Assembly (NCBI GenBank): GCA_006226425.1
Contig: SBGX01000032.1
Coordinates: 1-64,000, forward strand
Origin: Bacteroidota bacterium
GTDB lineage: Bacteria > Bacteroidota > Bacteroidia > Flavobacteriales_D > Crocinitomicaceae
Length of the DNA: 64,000 nucleotides
Reading direction: 5' to 3'
Part shown: in pieces, positions 33,578-42,985 of the stretch
Numbering within the stretch: position 1 is the stretch's first letter
Layout: the number at the start of each line of letters is the position of its first letter
The notes under the pieces: model-generated
What the model saw: the letters and a program-made list of their open reading frames with translations, nothing else
What the model was told of the DNA's origin: nothing
The model's database searches: none
Position numbers and translations under genes: made by a program

Positions 33578-35875
33578 TTACTCTGCGACAACTTGTCCTG
33601 TAAGCACCAAACGCAAGGGGTCCTTAGCGCCTTTAACGTGTACATAGATGGATTTGACTACCTTTCCTTCGTATCCTTTTGGATCGAAGGTCATGCTTAC
33701 TTTTGTTTTCTCTCCAGGCTGAAGAACTTTTTTCTCCAATTCAGCTGTGCTACAATGACATGGAACTTCAACGTGATCTATTTCAAGGACCTTTTTCGAA
33801 GAGTTTTCGATCTCGAAGGTTCTCGTATACTTTTGGTCCGGACGGATCGTTCCCAGATCAATCAACTGTTTGGGGGTGATTAGATAATTGTTGGAATCCG
33901 CTTTCATAAAGGAGACGCTTTGCACTTCGATTTTTCGTTCTAGCGAGGCAGAACGCGAATAGATGGAGTTTTTCAAATCCTGGGGATTGTCGCTGGTGAG
34001 TTTGGCCGCTTTGTATTCTCCAAAGGGAACTTGCTGAATGGTGAGTCGCGCACCGTTGGGGGCCCTGTTCTCCAGATATGGTCTAAATTCTCCCTTTCCA
34101 TATTGCGAAAGGTAGTTGACCAGTGAGGCAATTCGGCGTTTGGTGAGATTTACATTATAATCTGTTTTGGCGAGAGGGCTGGCAAATCCCTTGACGGTTA
34201 GTATGAGTGAGCGACCTTTTTCCAGTTCTTTGAGAACGAGTTTCTGAAAGATTTCCAGGTCTTTGACTCCTTGTTGTACATATTCAATGAAAAAGCTTTC
34301 GATGTCTTCCTCGGCATCTGTTTTTTTATCTCCACTCAACCCCCTGGAATATTCGTGCTTGTATTTCGGGATCATGCCTACATAATCTTTGTAGCTATTT
34401 ATATAGTTGACTTTTGTCGTCGTATCTCTGGAACGTGGATTGGGAATGTCGTTATGGAAATAGAGCGTTACTGGCAATTTCCGGTTCATTTCTTCCAGAC
34501 TTTTATAGGGAGATGGTGGATCGCTATTTTCTGCATTGTCAACTAACAGGCTGTCTCCTCCTGTTTTTTCATGAATTTGCTTTAATTCTTCATCTGGAAG
34601 CTGAAAGGCGAATACGTCAGAACAGCAGGTTGGATTATTGGTGTACTGAACTCCGATTCGGTTGGTACTCAGGTAGGCACTGTCTCCATGTCTGAAATAG
34701 TAAAGATCGTTTGCCGAACTATTGATAGGCAATCCTGCATTGACAGGGTCTTTGAATTGACCATCTGAAAATTCGGAATAATAGATGTCATAGCCCCCGA
34801 ATCCATAAAACCAGGAGGAGGAGAAATAGAGTCGTTGAAGCTCCGAATCATAAAAAGGGCTGAGTTCCTGGTCAATTGTGTTGACGGTTCGAACGGCAAT
34901 CGGTTTGGCGTATTGATTTCCGTCCTTTATGTGTGAATAGTAAATATCCAGTCCACCGGAACCATCTAGCCTTTCTGAGGAGAAAAATAAAGTTTCCTTT
35001 CCCTGAAAAAGAGAAATAGAAGGCATGGTGTTCGAAGCATCTTCGTCATTGATGATTTCACCTAACGTGTCAATCGAAGTCAATTCATTGTTTTTGTACA
35101 GAGCGACCAGTATTTTACAGGACATTTCTCCTTCATCCTGACGGCAACTGCTAAAATAAAAACGCTTGCCATCCAGTGAAAAACTGCCATTTCCAAGGTG
35201 TTGCTTAGGAGCGTTTAGAAGAACCTGCGCCTTTTCTTTTTCCATCGGAACTCGATAGAGTGCATTTCGGTAGTGACTGGCGTAAACTTCATCATTCTTC
35301 TGATTACTTGAATCTGCTTTTAGCGATGAGAAGAACAATTGCTTATTCCGGATGCTGTGTCCAAATTCGGAATCTTCCGTATTGACGAATGCGCCGAGGG
35401 CATTCAGTTTTATATCCAGGCTATCGAGCATTGCTTTTTTAGCCCAAAGGCATGACGCAATTTCCTGACGGGATTTCAGATAATAGTATCCTCTCTTTTC
35501 AGAAACGAATTTTTTCTTGGCTTCTTTGAAGCTCTTAATAGCCTCTGGATACTTTCCGTTGTTCTTTTGCATTTGTCCCAGATAAAAATAGGCCTCCGGG
35601 AAGTCCCGGGATTGTTTATTCTGAGTCATTTGCTCGTAAACTTCTTCCGCTTTCCGATACTCCCGGTACATTCGGAGACTTTCGGCATAATTCCACCTGA
35701 CTTTCGGGTCACTATCATCGACACTCAAGGCCTTTTCATAATAGAAAATTGCAGAGATGTAATCTCCGTTCTTTTTTTGGGAATCTGCAAACTCAACGAA
35801 ATCATTGTAAAAATTCTGAGCCAGCAAATTTCCTGTCATCCAGGTAAAAAGCACTATCAAATATATTCGGGACAT
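33578..35875 (-). CDS. PorE-like OmpA-family protein with C-terminal DUF1573-like domain
   Basis: 765 residues. Signal peptide (1-19), TPR helices (about 20-150; YISAIFYYEKALSVDDSDP), PD40 propeller (about 170-440; GNGSFSLDGKRFYFSSC, GSGGLDIYYS, GFGGYDIYYS), an OmpA-like segment (about 530-655; SLILTVKGFASPLAKTDYN, LTKRRIASLVNYL) and a C-terminal domain (about 665-765) resembling DUF1573 (LGTIRPDQKYTRTFEIENSS, VEVPCHCSTAE, LQPGEKTKVSMTFDP). The OmpA part is weaker than in the 1949-4285 protein, and the DUF1573 tail is unusual for this group. It overlaps the upstream PorP/SprF gene by 19 bases. Confidence 0.78.
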   Translation of the reverse strand: MSRIYLIVLFTWMTGNLLAQNFYNDFVEFADSQKKNGDYISAIFYYEKALSVDDSDPKVRWNYAESLRMYREYRKAEEVYEQMTQNKQSRDFPEAYFYLGQMQKNNGKYPEAIKSFKEAKKKFVSEKRGYYYLKSRQEIASCLWAKKAMLDSLDIKLNALGAFVNTEDSEFGHSIRNKQLFFSSLKADSSNQKNDEVYASHYRNALYRVPMEKEKAQVLLNAPKQHLGNGSFSLDGKRFYFSSCRQDEGEMSCKILVALYKNNELTSIDTLGEIINDEDASNTMPSISLFQGKETLFFSSERLDGSGGLDIYYSHIKDGNQYAKPIAVRTVNTIDQELSPFYDSELQRLYFSSSWFYGFGGYDIYYSEFSDGQFKDPVNAGLPINSSANDLYYFRHGDSAYLSTNRIGVQYTNNPTCCSDVFAFQLPDEELKQIHEKTGGDSLLVDNAENSDPPSPYKSLEEMNRKLPVTLYFHNDIPNPRSRDTTTKVNYINSYKDYVGMIPKYKHEYSRGLSGDKKTDAEEDIESFFIEYVQQGVKDLEIFQKLVLKELEKGRSLILTVKGFASPLAKTDYNVNLTKRRIASLVNYLSQYGKGEFRPYLENRAPNGARLTIQQVPFGEYKAAKLTSDNPQDLKNSIYSRSASLERKIEVQSVSFMKADSNNYLITPKQLIDLGTIRPDQKYTRTFEIENSSKKVLEIDHVEVPCHCSTAELEKKVLQPGEKTKVSMTFDPKGYEGKVVKSIYVHVKGAKDPLRLVLTGQVVAE

Positions 35876-36852
35876 ATCCGATGCAGATGTTTGTTTGGTT
35901 TGAACTTGATGATGATGTATCTCAGACTGATTTCTAGTCCACCTCGTCCGCTGCTCGCAGGCTTGAGGGAGGAAATGTTGACATCGTAACTGACCCCGGC
36001 ATACCAGTTTTGGTAATCCAGACCGGCGGTAAAGAAGAAAGAATCCTTGCTTCGGAACATGAGTCCTGCATTCACTGCCCGGTAGTGATTGGGATTTGGA
36101 TCCAGATGATATTTCAGATTGGCTCCCGCTAAAATTTCCCGATAAGTTCCCTGCATTTGAAGCATGGCAGTGGGGTTCAGGTCAAGATCTTTGTAGATAT
36201 TAATTCGACTTTGAAAAAACAGATTAAAGCGCACATCCCTTCGAACGACCGTACCATAAAAGCCCTGATTCGGTTGATTCAAATTAAACACGGAAAAGCC
36301 AAAGTTAAACTGGTGTCGCTTGTCCATGTAATATTGATAAATGAAACCTGCTCCGATGGAGAGATTCGTTTTTTTGTCCGTGTTGAGCGCTTCTGTATTT
36401 GGAATACTCGGGTCGAAAATGAATCCGTTGTATTGTTCGTCGAAGTAAAACTGATTGAACTGAAATTGGCGGTGATTGAGTGCCAAATGTGCCCCCAGCT
36501 GAATGCGATGCACAGAATCCTGAGTTAGTAATCTTCGATAGGATGGATTGACCTGAAGTTCGATCGTTCTGAAAATACCGTCTCCTGCCTGGTCGTGGAA
36601 TAAGCATACTCCAAGTCCATAATCGGGGTTTTTCATACGGGTATCGTAAGACATGGAAAAAGTTTGAAAGGGCTTCGTAACACTCCGCCACTGATCTCTG
36701 AAATTCAGATGAAAACGATGGTCACCCCGGAAATTCCCACTATGTGCCGGATTCAAAAAAACCGGATTTTCATTGAATTGGGTCCAGTGGATATCCTGTG
36801 AAACAGCGTAGTTACAACACAGTAAAAGGAATATGAAATATAAATTTCGCAT
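35857..36852 (-). CDS. Second PorP/SprF-family T9SS membrane protein
   Basis: 331 residues. The signal peptide and signature IHWTQFNENPVFLNPAHSGNFRGDHR, plus FRDQWRSVTKPFQTFSMSYD, match PorP/SprF; a beta-barrel pattern follows. It overlaps the following PorE-like gene by 19 bases, so the two are coupled. No type B cargo gene is next to this pair, unlike the pair at 1031-4285, so it may serve cargo encoded elsewhere or the core machinery. Confidence 0.88.
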   Translation of the reverse strand: MRNLYFIFLLLCCNYAVSQDIHWTQFNENPVFLNPAHSGNFRGDHRFHLNFRDQWRSVTKPFQTFSMSYDTRMKNPDYGLGVCLFHDQAGDGIFRTIELQVNPSYRRLLTQDSVHRIQLGAHLALNHRQFQFNQFYFDEQYNGFIFDPSIPNTEALNTDKKTNLSIGAGFIYQYYMDKRHQFNFGFSVFNLNQPNQGFYGTVVRRDVRFNLFFQSRINIYKDLDLNPTAMLQMQGTYREILAGANLKYHLDPNPNHYRAVNAGLMFRSKDSFFFTAGLDYQNWYAGVSYDVNISSLKPASSGRGGLEISLRYIIIKFKPNKHLHRICPEYI

Positions 36853-36931
36853 TGTCTAGCCAGTCACGTGAAGATACGTAAATTTTGGTGATCTCCCAGA
36901 AATAACGGGAATTGCTATACTGGAGGAGATA

Positions 36932-38281
36932 TTACTCTCCCTTGGAATAACTCAAGCCCAACTGTCCACACAGCTTGTAAATTTCCAGGTAGGTGTCCAA
37001 TCGATTGAACAGATTCTCATAGTGTTGAGTAAGTGTACTATAGTAACTATTCTGAATATTCAGCAACTCCACGGAATTTATGCTTCCGAGTTCAAATCGT
37101 TGTTCTCCCATGTCGAGTAGTTGTTCGGCATAGCTCATGTTTTGTTCTGAGATACTGAGAAGTCTGGTTCTGGCAGCATAGAGATCGATCAGTGAGGAAA
37201 GGTTCGTTGTCAGTCCTTTTTTCATTTGCTCCGTGGATAGTTCGGCAATCTCTTTCTGAATGCGGGCAGTTTCCACGGCACGTTTGTTTTTCCAATTGTT
37301 GAACAGGGTATAACGTAAATTGATGTTTCCATAGTAGGACAAAGCCTGCGTGGAAAACTTGACATCCGGATTTTTGAGATCTCGGAGCCAACTATAAGAG
37401 GGGGTAATCCCCGTTTGAAAACTCAGGGTAGGGTAGAGAAAGGATTTTTGAAGTTCAACAGCACTTTGTTGAAGTTCCAGAGCAAGGTATTGATTCTTCA
37501 GGTTTTGATTTGAAGCGAACAACTGATCCCTTGAGGAGTTGAATTCAATGAGCGGAAGATCTACCTGAAGTGAATCCGTTAGCGTGAAACGTGCTACATT
37601 ATTTAGCTCTTCTTCTGGAAGATTCAGGAGCAAATTCAGATTGCGCAGGGAATTATTATATGAAATTTCCTGAATGAGCACATTTGTACTATCCGTCAGG
37701 TATTGATTTTTGTACTGGAGTACCTCCAGGGAATTGCTTGAGCTGTACTTTTCACGTAGTTCATAGTAGCGGACTCTTTTCCGGGAATAATCAGCGAGTT
37801 TTTGATAAAGCTTCAGGCGACTTTTCTGAAGCACTGCCGTGTAATACGCTTTTAAAACATCATGAGCCGTGTTTTCGATCACGACCAGCGCGTTTCCTTC
37901 GCTTTGTTGCTCCAGTTGTTCGAGTCGTTGTTTGTTCACGCGAACTGCAAAACCAGAGAAAAGATTCCAGTTGGCACTCAGGGAAGGATTCATTCCCTGC
38001 ATAAGAATCACCCCGGGAGTAAACGTAAAAGGGTTCTTACTATTGTCCTGCACCGTGTTGTTAAATCCCGCATTGAGACTAACCGTTGGAAAGAGTCCGG
38101 CCTCCGACCAACGATTATTTCGGGAGGCAATTTCCTGTCTTTTTTGAGCGATTAGGACGTCGTAGTTGTTTTCCAGGGCCTTGAACACGGCTTGCTGAGC
38201 ACTTAGCTCTTCCTGGCCCATTGACCAGGGAGCTTGCTGAAGGAATAGGAAAACGAAGAGGTAATTAATCCAGTTTTTCAT
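36932..38281 (-). CDS. TolC-family outer-membrane efflux protein
   Basis: 449 residues. Signal peptide (1-22; cleavage near WSMGQ), two TolC-type helical repeats with ALENNYDVLIAQKRQEIASRNN and GLFPTVSLNAGF near the start and LLDMGEQRFELGSINSVELL in the second half. It forms the outer-membrane duct of the RND pump encoded just upstream; its start overlaps the pump gene by 17 bases. It is last in the adaptor-pump-channel operon. Confidence 0.93.
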   Translation of the reverse strand: MKNWINYLFVFLFLQQAPWSMGQEELSAQQAVFKALENNYDVLIAQKRQEIASRNNRWSEAGLFPTVSLNAGFNNTVQDNSKNPFTFTPGVILMQGMNPSLSANWNLFSGFAVRVNKQRLEQLEQQSEGNALVVIENTAHDVLKAYYTAVLQKSRLKLYQKLADYSRKRVRYYELREKYSSSNSLEVLQYKNQYLTDSTNVLIQEISYNNSLRNLNLLLNLPEEELNNVARFTLTDSLQVDLPLIEFNSSRDQLFASNQNLKNQYLALELQQSAVELQKSFLYPTLSFQTGITPSYSWLRDLKNPDVKFSTQALSYYGNINLRYTLFNNWKNKRAVETARIQKEIAELSTEQMKKGLTTNLSSLIDLYAARTRLLSISEQNMSYAEQLLDMGEQRFELGSINSVELLNIQNSYYSTLTQHYENLFNRLDTYLEIYKLCGQLGLSYSKGE

Positions 38282-41200
38282 CCTTGAGTGCTTTTAATTT
38301 GAGTGCTGGTTCTACGTCATGTGTTTCCACTTTTTCTCCGGTCCAAAGCCAGCGGAAAAATCTTCTGACTCCATTCCAGAATAAAATGGCTCCGGGAAAA
38401 AAGAACAGAATAAAGACGGTTCCGAAGAGAATTCCGAAGGCGATCGACGAGGCCATAGGGATCAGGAACTGCGCCTGCATACTTGTTTCCGTGATAATGG
38501 GGAAAAGTCCCGCAACAGTAGTTAAAGAGGTCAAAATGATTGGTCTGAACCTGGATGTTCCGGCCTGGAATGCCGCTTCCCTAATTTCCAATCCCTCCTT
38601 TAGAAGTTGATTGTAGCGATCCAGGAATACAATGGCATCATTGATAAGGACCCCGATCAAAGCAATCATCCCGAATACAGAAAGAATGGAAACAGGTATC
38701 CCAATCAAACCGTGTCCAAGGATGGCTCCCGCCAGTCCTGCCGGAATCACGAGCATGATCAGGAAGGATTGCCACACGCTGCTAAAATGCAGTGCCAAAA
38801 TCATAAACATAAGTAAGAGTACAAACAGGGTCACGTACATCATGGAGTTTCCGGTCTTCTGACTGCGTTCGAATTGTCCGAGCCTTTTTAGTTGGATATC
38901 CGGAAAAAGTTGATTGATTTTCGGGACAATTTGTTCGGAAATACGACGATTGAGTAGGGCTACAGAATCAGGGTACTCGCATTCGGCATCCACCTTGATC
39001 ATTCGGACTCCATCTCTTCGTTTAAGACTTTCCGGAGCTCTTTGAAAGTGAAATTCGGCAATTTCGGAAAGTGGAATTTGCAGACCACTCATCGTTTTAA
39101 TCCGCATGCCGGTCAGATCTGTGAGGGCATTTCGATCTTCTGGTGCATAGCGAACCCAGATTTTAACTTCTTCCGTCCCGATAATGAGGCGTTGCGCTTC
39201 TTGTCCAAAGAAGCCTTGCCTGATTTGATTGATGACATCTCCCTTCTGAAGACCATAAATTTCAGCTTGTGGAAGGAGGTCAATTTCAACATCCATTCTA
39301 CCTGGTGGCATGTTGTCTTTGATGTTCATGACTCCATTCAACTGTTCTAATTCCGAACGGAAGAAATTCTTGGCTTCGTGTAATTTTACTTCATCTTTGG
39401 AGCTTAATCCCATTTCAATATCCTTTCCGAAACGGTTCATTCCACCGACGTAAAATTCGTTTGCAAGTTTGACTTCGGCTGTCTTTTTCAGGCGTCGATT
39501 GACCCTGTTTTTCAAGGTGTCGACAGGTGTTTTCTTTCCTTCCGCATGGTAAAAGACCGAAAGCATTCCCGCATGATTCCCCGCCTGCCCAATATTTTGA
39601 GTAAATCCAATATTACTCGTGTAATAAGTCATTAAGGATTCATGATTCTCTTTTTTGATGCGTTCATTTTCCTCGACCAGTACTTGTTGGGCCAATTCAA
39701 TGAATTTTCGGGTTTTTTCCTTAGAATCCCCTGGTTTATAGGCAACTTCCACATTGAAAAATTCTGGTGGAATATTAGGGAAGAAGGTAAAGCCAATGAC
39801 TCCGGCACCAAGTAAAATAAAAGTGAGGAAAGTGAAGAACATTGGAAAGAAAAAGGATAGTCTGAACCACTTGATTCGCCTTCCGATAAGCATTTCCAGT
39901 GCTGTTCGATACCAAACGTCGCGAATATACTTAATCCCACGGTCGGCGATAGATCTGATTTTTTTCTCAATTGGCGCTCCGGTAAATCCGGTAATGGCAA
40001 CCACAAAACCGAGAATAAAGAGCAGGATGGGGAAGAGCGCCCGGCCAAAACTGATATCTGAATCAGGGAACAGGTAAATGGCAAGATAAATAATCAGGGC
40101 ACCACCAAGTAACAAGCCAAATCCCTGCAAATAATTGAAACGACTCTTTTTGTTTTGCTCCAGGGCCGATCCATGTGCCAGGTGCGTTGGAAGAATGAAA
40201 AAAGCTTCTACCAGCGAAAAAGCCAGACACGAAATCACGACAAAAGCCATCTCATACATCATTTCAAGCCCCTCTACGAAGAAGAGAACAGAAAAGGCCA
40301 CTATCGTCGTTAGAATCGAGGAAAAAACAGATCCAAGAACCTCCATGGTTCCATCTAAGGCCGCCTTTTGGGGAGATTTTCCTCGTTCGTAATGCGTGTA
40401 TATATTTTCGGCGATGACAATTCCATCATCAACGAGAATCCCGACCACCAGGATCATTCCAAAAAGAGAGATCATATTGATCGTGATCCCAAATGCATTT
40501 CCGATAACAAAGAGTCCCATGAACGAAAAGGGGATTCCGAAGGCAACCCAGGCCGAAAGTCGAAGGTTGAGGAAGAGACCCAAAAATACCAAAACGAGGA
40601 TCAAACCAGTGATTCCATTGGAAGTCAGCAGATCAATCCGTTCGTTGAGCATGCTGTTGAATTCGAAGAAGATGTCAAATTGATAATCAGGATTAGACGC
40701 ATTGAACTTTTTTTGGTAGTCTTTGACTGCCTTGGTGATTACTGCGATATCCTGTTCAACCGTCTTTTCGATTTGGAAGGAAACGGCTGGTTTAGCATTG
40801 AATTTGGCTTCCTGAGAAGCTTCCGAAAAGGTCAGTTTTACATTGGCAAGATCACGGACTCGAATGAGTTCGCCATTGCTATTCGTTCTCACCACAATGT
40901 TTCCGATTTTCTCTGGTCGGGTGTTTTTGTCGTTGGAACGGATACTCATTTCCTGAATCCCTCCCCGAATGATCCCGGCGGTGATATCGTTGTTCTTACT
41001 GAATATGGCGTTGGAAATCTCCGTCATGCTAATTCCGAAGCGGAGGAGATCTTTCTCACGAATCTCAACGACAATTTCCTTTTCAGGAAAACCGTTCTTT
41101 TTGATTTGGGAAATAGTCTTGGTGTTCAGCAAATCCTGTTCCACCTGCAATGCCAGATTGGTCAGGTCCGTAATTTTTGCCTCTTGTTTTTTCGCTGAAA

Positions 41201-41636
41201 TCCCGACAAAGGCCACAGTACTACCACCCATTCCTCCCGATTTCAGTCGGGTAATGACCGGTTTTTCAGCTCCCGGGGGAAATGAGTTAATAGCGTTGAC
41301 CGCATTTTCAACATCGCTGCGGAGTTCCTCCATGTCTGCATCCTGATAGGCCTGAACCGTGATACTGGAAAAATTCTCGTTCGAGGTGGAGTTGATTGTT
41401 TCAATATCCCCTAACGAGCGGAGTGCCTGTTCAATTTTGATCGTGACCCCATTTTCCATTTCCGTTGGAGAGGCCCCTGGATAAAAGACTGTGATGAGTA
41501 TCCGATTCGGATCCAATTCCGGAAAAAAGGAACGTTTCATCGTAAAGATGGAGAATACCCCAAAAAGGATAATGGTTAGCGTTAACGCATTACTCCAAAT
41601 CGGACGACCTATGAAAAAATGGATCAATCTTCTCAT
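38265..41636 (-). CDS. RND-family efflux pump, inner-membrane subunit
   Basis: 1123 residues, about 12 TM helices in the two-halves RND layout with large periplasmic loops. Proton-relay motif LVDDGIVIAENIYTHYERG (the Asp-Asp pair of TM4) and the C-terminal-half GTSRFRPIILTSLTTVAGLFPI are diagnostic. N-terminal RPIWSNALTLTIILFGVFS is typical. Extra charged sequence is present around the middle TM region and at the C-terminal tail. It expels drugs, detergents or hydrophobic compounds; lacking metal-type histidine clusters, it is closer to the HAE-type pumps, but the substrate is not known. Confidence 0.94.
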   Translation of the reverse strand: MRRLIHFFIGRPIWSNALTLTIILFGVFSIFTMKRSFFPELDPNRILITVFYPGASPTEMENGVTIKIEQALRSLGDIETINSTSNENFSSITVQAYQDADMEELRSDVENAVNAINSFPPGAEKPVITRLKSGGMGGSTVAFVGISAKKQEAKITDLTNLALQVEQDLLNTKTISQIKKNGFPEKEIVVEIREKDLLRFGISMTEISNAIFSKNNDITAGIIRGGIQEMSIRSNDKNTRPEKIGNIVVRTNSNGELIRVRDLANVKLTFSEASQEAKFNAKPAVSFQIEKTVEQDIAVITKAVKDYQKKFNASNPDYQFDIFFEFNSMLNERIDLLTSNGITGLILVLVFLGLFLNLRLSAWVAFGIPFSFMGLFVIGNAFGITINMISLFGMILVVGILVDDGIVIAENIYTHYERGKSPQKAALDGTMEVLGSVFSSILTTIVAFSVLFFVEGLEMMYEMAFVVISCLAFSLVEAFFILPTHLAHGSALEQNKKSRFNYLQGFGLLLGGALIIYLAIYLFPDSDISFGRALFPILLFILGFVVAITGFTGAPIEKKIRSIADRGIKYIRDVWYRTALEMLIGRRIKWFRLSFFFPMFFTFLTFILLGAGVIGFTFFPNIPPEFFNVEVAYKPGDSKEKTRKFIELAQQVLVEENERIKKENHESLMTYYTSNIGFTQNIGQAGNHAGMLSVFYHAEGKKTPVDTLKNRVNRRLKKTAEVKLANEFYVGGMNRFGKDIEMGLSSKDEVKLHEAKNFFRSELEQLNGVMNIKDNMPPGRMDVEIDLLPQAEIYGLQKGDVINQIRQGFFGQEAQRLIIGTEEVKIWVRYAPEDRNALTDLTGMRIKTMSGLQIPLSEIAEFHFQRAPESLKRRDGVRMIKVDAECEYPDSVALLNRRISEQIVPKINQLFPDIQLKRLGQFERSQKTGNSMMYVTLFVLLLMFMILALHFSSVWQSFLIMLVIPAGLAGAILGHGLIGIPVSILSVFGMIALIGVLINDAIVFLDRYNQLLKEGLEIREAAFQAGTSRFRPIILTSLTTVAGLFPIITETSMQAQFLIPMASSIAFGILFGTVFILFFFPGAILFWNGVRRFFRWLWTGEKVETHDVEPALKLKALKDEKLD

Positions 41637-41640
41637 GGGG

Positions 41641-42765
41641 CTATCTTTTTATTCCAATCGCTTTCTGATTCGACTTCAACTCTTGAAACTCAAGCACCAC
41701 CTGATCATGATCGGCCAGTCCCCCTACCCGGATGGAGTCGGGAACATTTTCCAGCACCTGGATGCGTGTCAGAACGAGTGAGCTGTCTTTTTTCAACACT
41801 TGAACTTTTCCTTGTTGGACGGCTGTAATAGGGAGTGTCATACTTTTCATCTGACCCTTTTGGGAAATCACGGCGTCCAAAAATTGTCCGTTATACAGTT
41901 TTTTATCCTTGTAGGGTCGGATGTTATAATACACATCGATGGACTGTGTTTGCTGGTTGATAACATCAGATACACGGAGAATATTTCCTTCCGCAATGGC
42001 TTCTCCATTGGCCTGATAGAAAATCGCTTTATTTTCCTGCTGGAAGGTTTTGAGATGCTCCATTCCAATAGGAACCTTGACTTCAAAATCACCAGTTTTA
42101 ACTAATCGCGCTACACGAACTCCGGGGCCTGCCAAAGATCCTGGTTCGGTATAAATGTCGGTAATGGTTCCCGAGAAAGGGGCCAGGTAAAGATACTTTT
42201 CCATGCGGGCCTCCATTCCTCTGATGTTGTAGTACTCAGAGATGATCCCTCGTGAGGTAAAGAACATTTTTTCTTTATTGCTTCGAAATGCAGGGAAATC
42301 GGGAAGCAATTCATTGACGCGAATGGAGTTCATGAAGTTTTTCCATTTGCTCGTTTCGCTGTTAAAATCAATTTCTACATCGGGCATCACACTAATTAGG
42401 AGGTTTAGCAACTGAGTTTTTCGCGCACTAAGATTATAAAAGGCTTCTTCATTGTTGACCTGATAAAGAAGTTCACCCTTATTGACGTGCATGCCTGGGC
42501 GGAGTTTTTTGCGACCATATTCCAGTTTTCCCTGGACCTCAAAGCTAATATCGATGGAGACGGTTGGATTCACCTGACCGTATGCCTTTAATTGAAAGGA
42601 CCGTTCGATGTTTCGCACTGTTTGATAAGAGACGTAAACAACTTCTGATTTACTTTTCTTTTGAGATTTTTCGTGCTTTTTGGAAGAAGCAAGTCGAAAG
42701 AAGATGAGGGCGCTGATGAGCAGAAAGATTCCGAAGATAACCAGCTGACGAATTTTCATAGCCAT
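41641..42765 (-). CDS. RND efflux periplasmic adaptor (membrane fusion protein)
   Basis: 374 residues. One N-terminal membrane segment (LVIFGIFLLISALIFFRLAS), then barrel-sandwich and lipoyl-like halves (GQVNPTVSIDISFEVQGKLEY, LRPGMHVNKGELLYQVNNEE and APFSGTITDIYTEPGSLAGPGV), then beta-barrel. It links pump and outer-membrane channel. ATG at 42759 is an alternative start. It is the first gene of the operon; an inverted repeat overlaps the likely promoter just upstream. Confidence 0.92.
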   Translation of the reverse strand: MAMKIRQLVIFGIFLLISALIFFRLASSKKHEKSQKKSKSEVVYVSYQTVRNIERSFQLKAYGQVNPTVSIDISFEVQGKLEYGRKKLRPGMHVNKGELLYQVNNEEAFYNLSARKTQLLNLLISVMPDVEIDFNSETSKWKNFMNSIRVNELLPDFPAFRSNKEKMFFTSRGIISEYYNIRGMEARMEKYLYLAPFSGTITDIYTEPGSLAGPGVRVARLVKTGDFEVKVPIGMEHLKTFQQENKAIFYQANGEAIAEGNILRVSDVINQQTQSIDVYYNIRPYKDKKLYNGQFLDAVISQKGQMKSMTLPITAVQQGKVQVLKKDSSLVLTRIQVLENVPDSIRVGGLADHDQVVLEFQELKSNQKAIGIKR

Positions 42766-42770
42766 GTATT

Positions 42771-42787
42771 TACCTTTAACAAAGGTA
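42771..42787 (-). promoter_or_regulatory. Perfect inverted repeat overlapping -7 element of the efflux operon
   Basis: TACCTTT-AAC-AAAGGTA is a perfect 7-3-7 inverted repeat. On the minus strand, bases 42787-42780 read TACCTTTG, a good -7 element about 15 bases before the adaptor start. A regulator bound here would block transcription. No regulator gene is adjacent. Confidence 0.5.
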
Positions 42788-42949
42788 GCATTATTCCCAT
42801 CAACGTTAGAGCCTTTCCAGGAGATTTGGTTGGAAACAGAATATTCGTTGTCAGAAGGCTTGAAAAAGGGCTGAACGGTTTGTATTAGCTGTTAATAACT
42901 TAGTTGATAATGTCCTTGGACGCTGCCTCAAACGGGCTTTTTGAGTACG

Positions 42950-42957
42950 TATCTTTG
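42950..42957 (+). promoter_or_regulatory. Putative -7 element (TATCTTTG) for the 42986 gene
   Basis: TATCTTTG fits the -7 consensus and ends 28 bases before the ATG at 42986. It argues against the TTG at 42941 as a start, since that codon would lie upstream of the promoter core. Confidence 0.55.
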
Positions 42958-42985
42958 TAGATACAAACGATTAAAAGCTAAAACG

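Noticed and set aside
40368-41198. 276-codon plus-strand frame inside the RND pump gene
   Set aside because: It is antisense to a well-conserved pump gene and has no domain, signal or ribosome site of its own.
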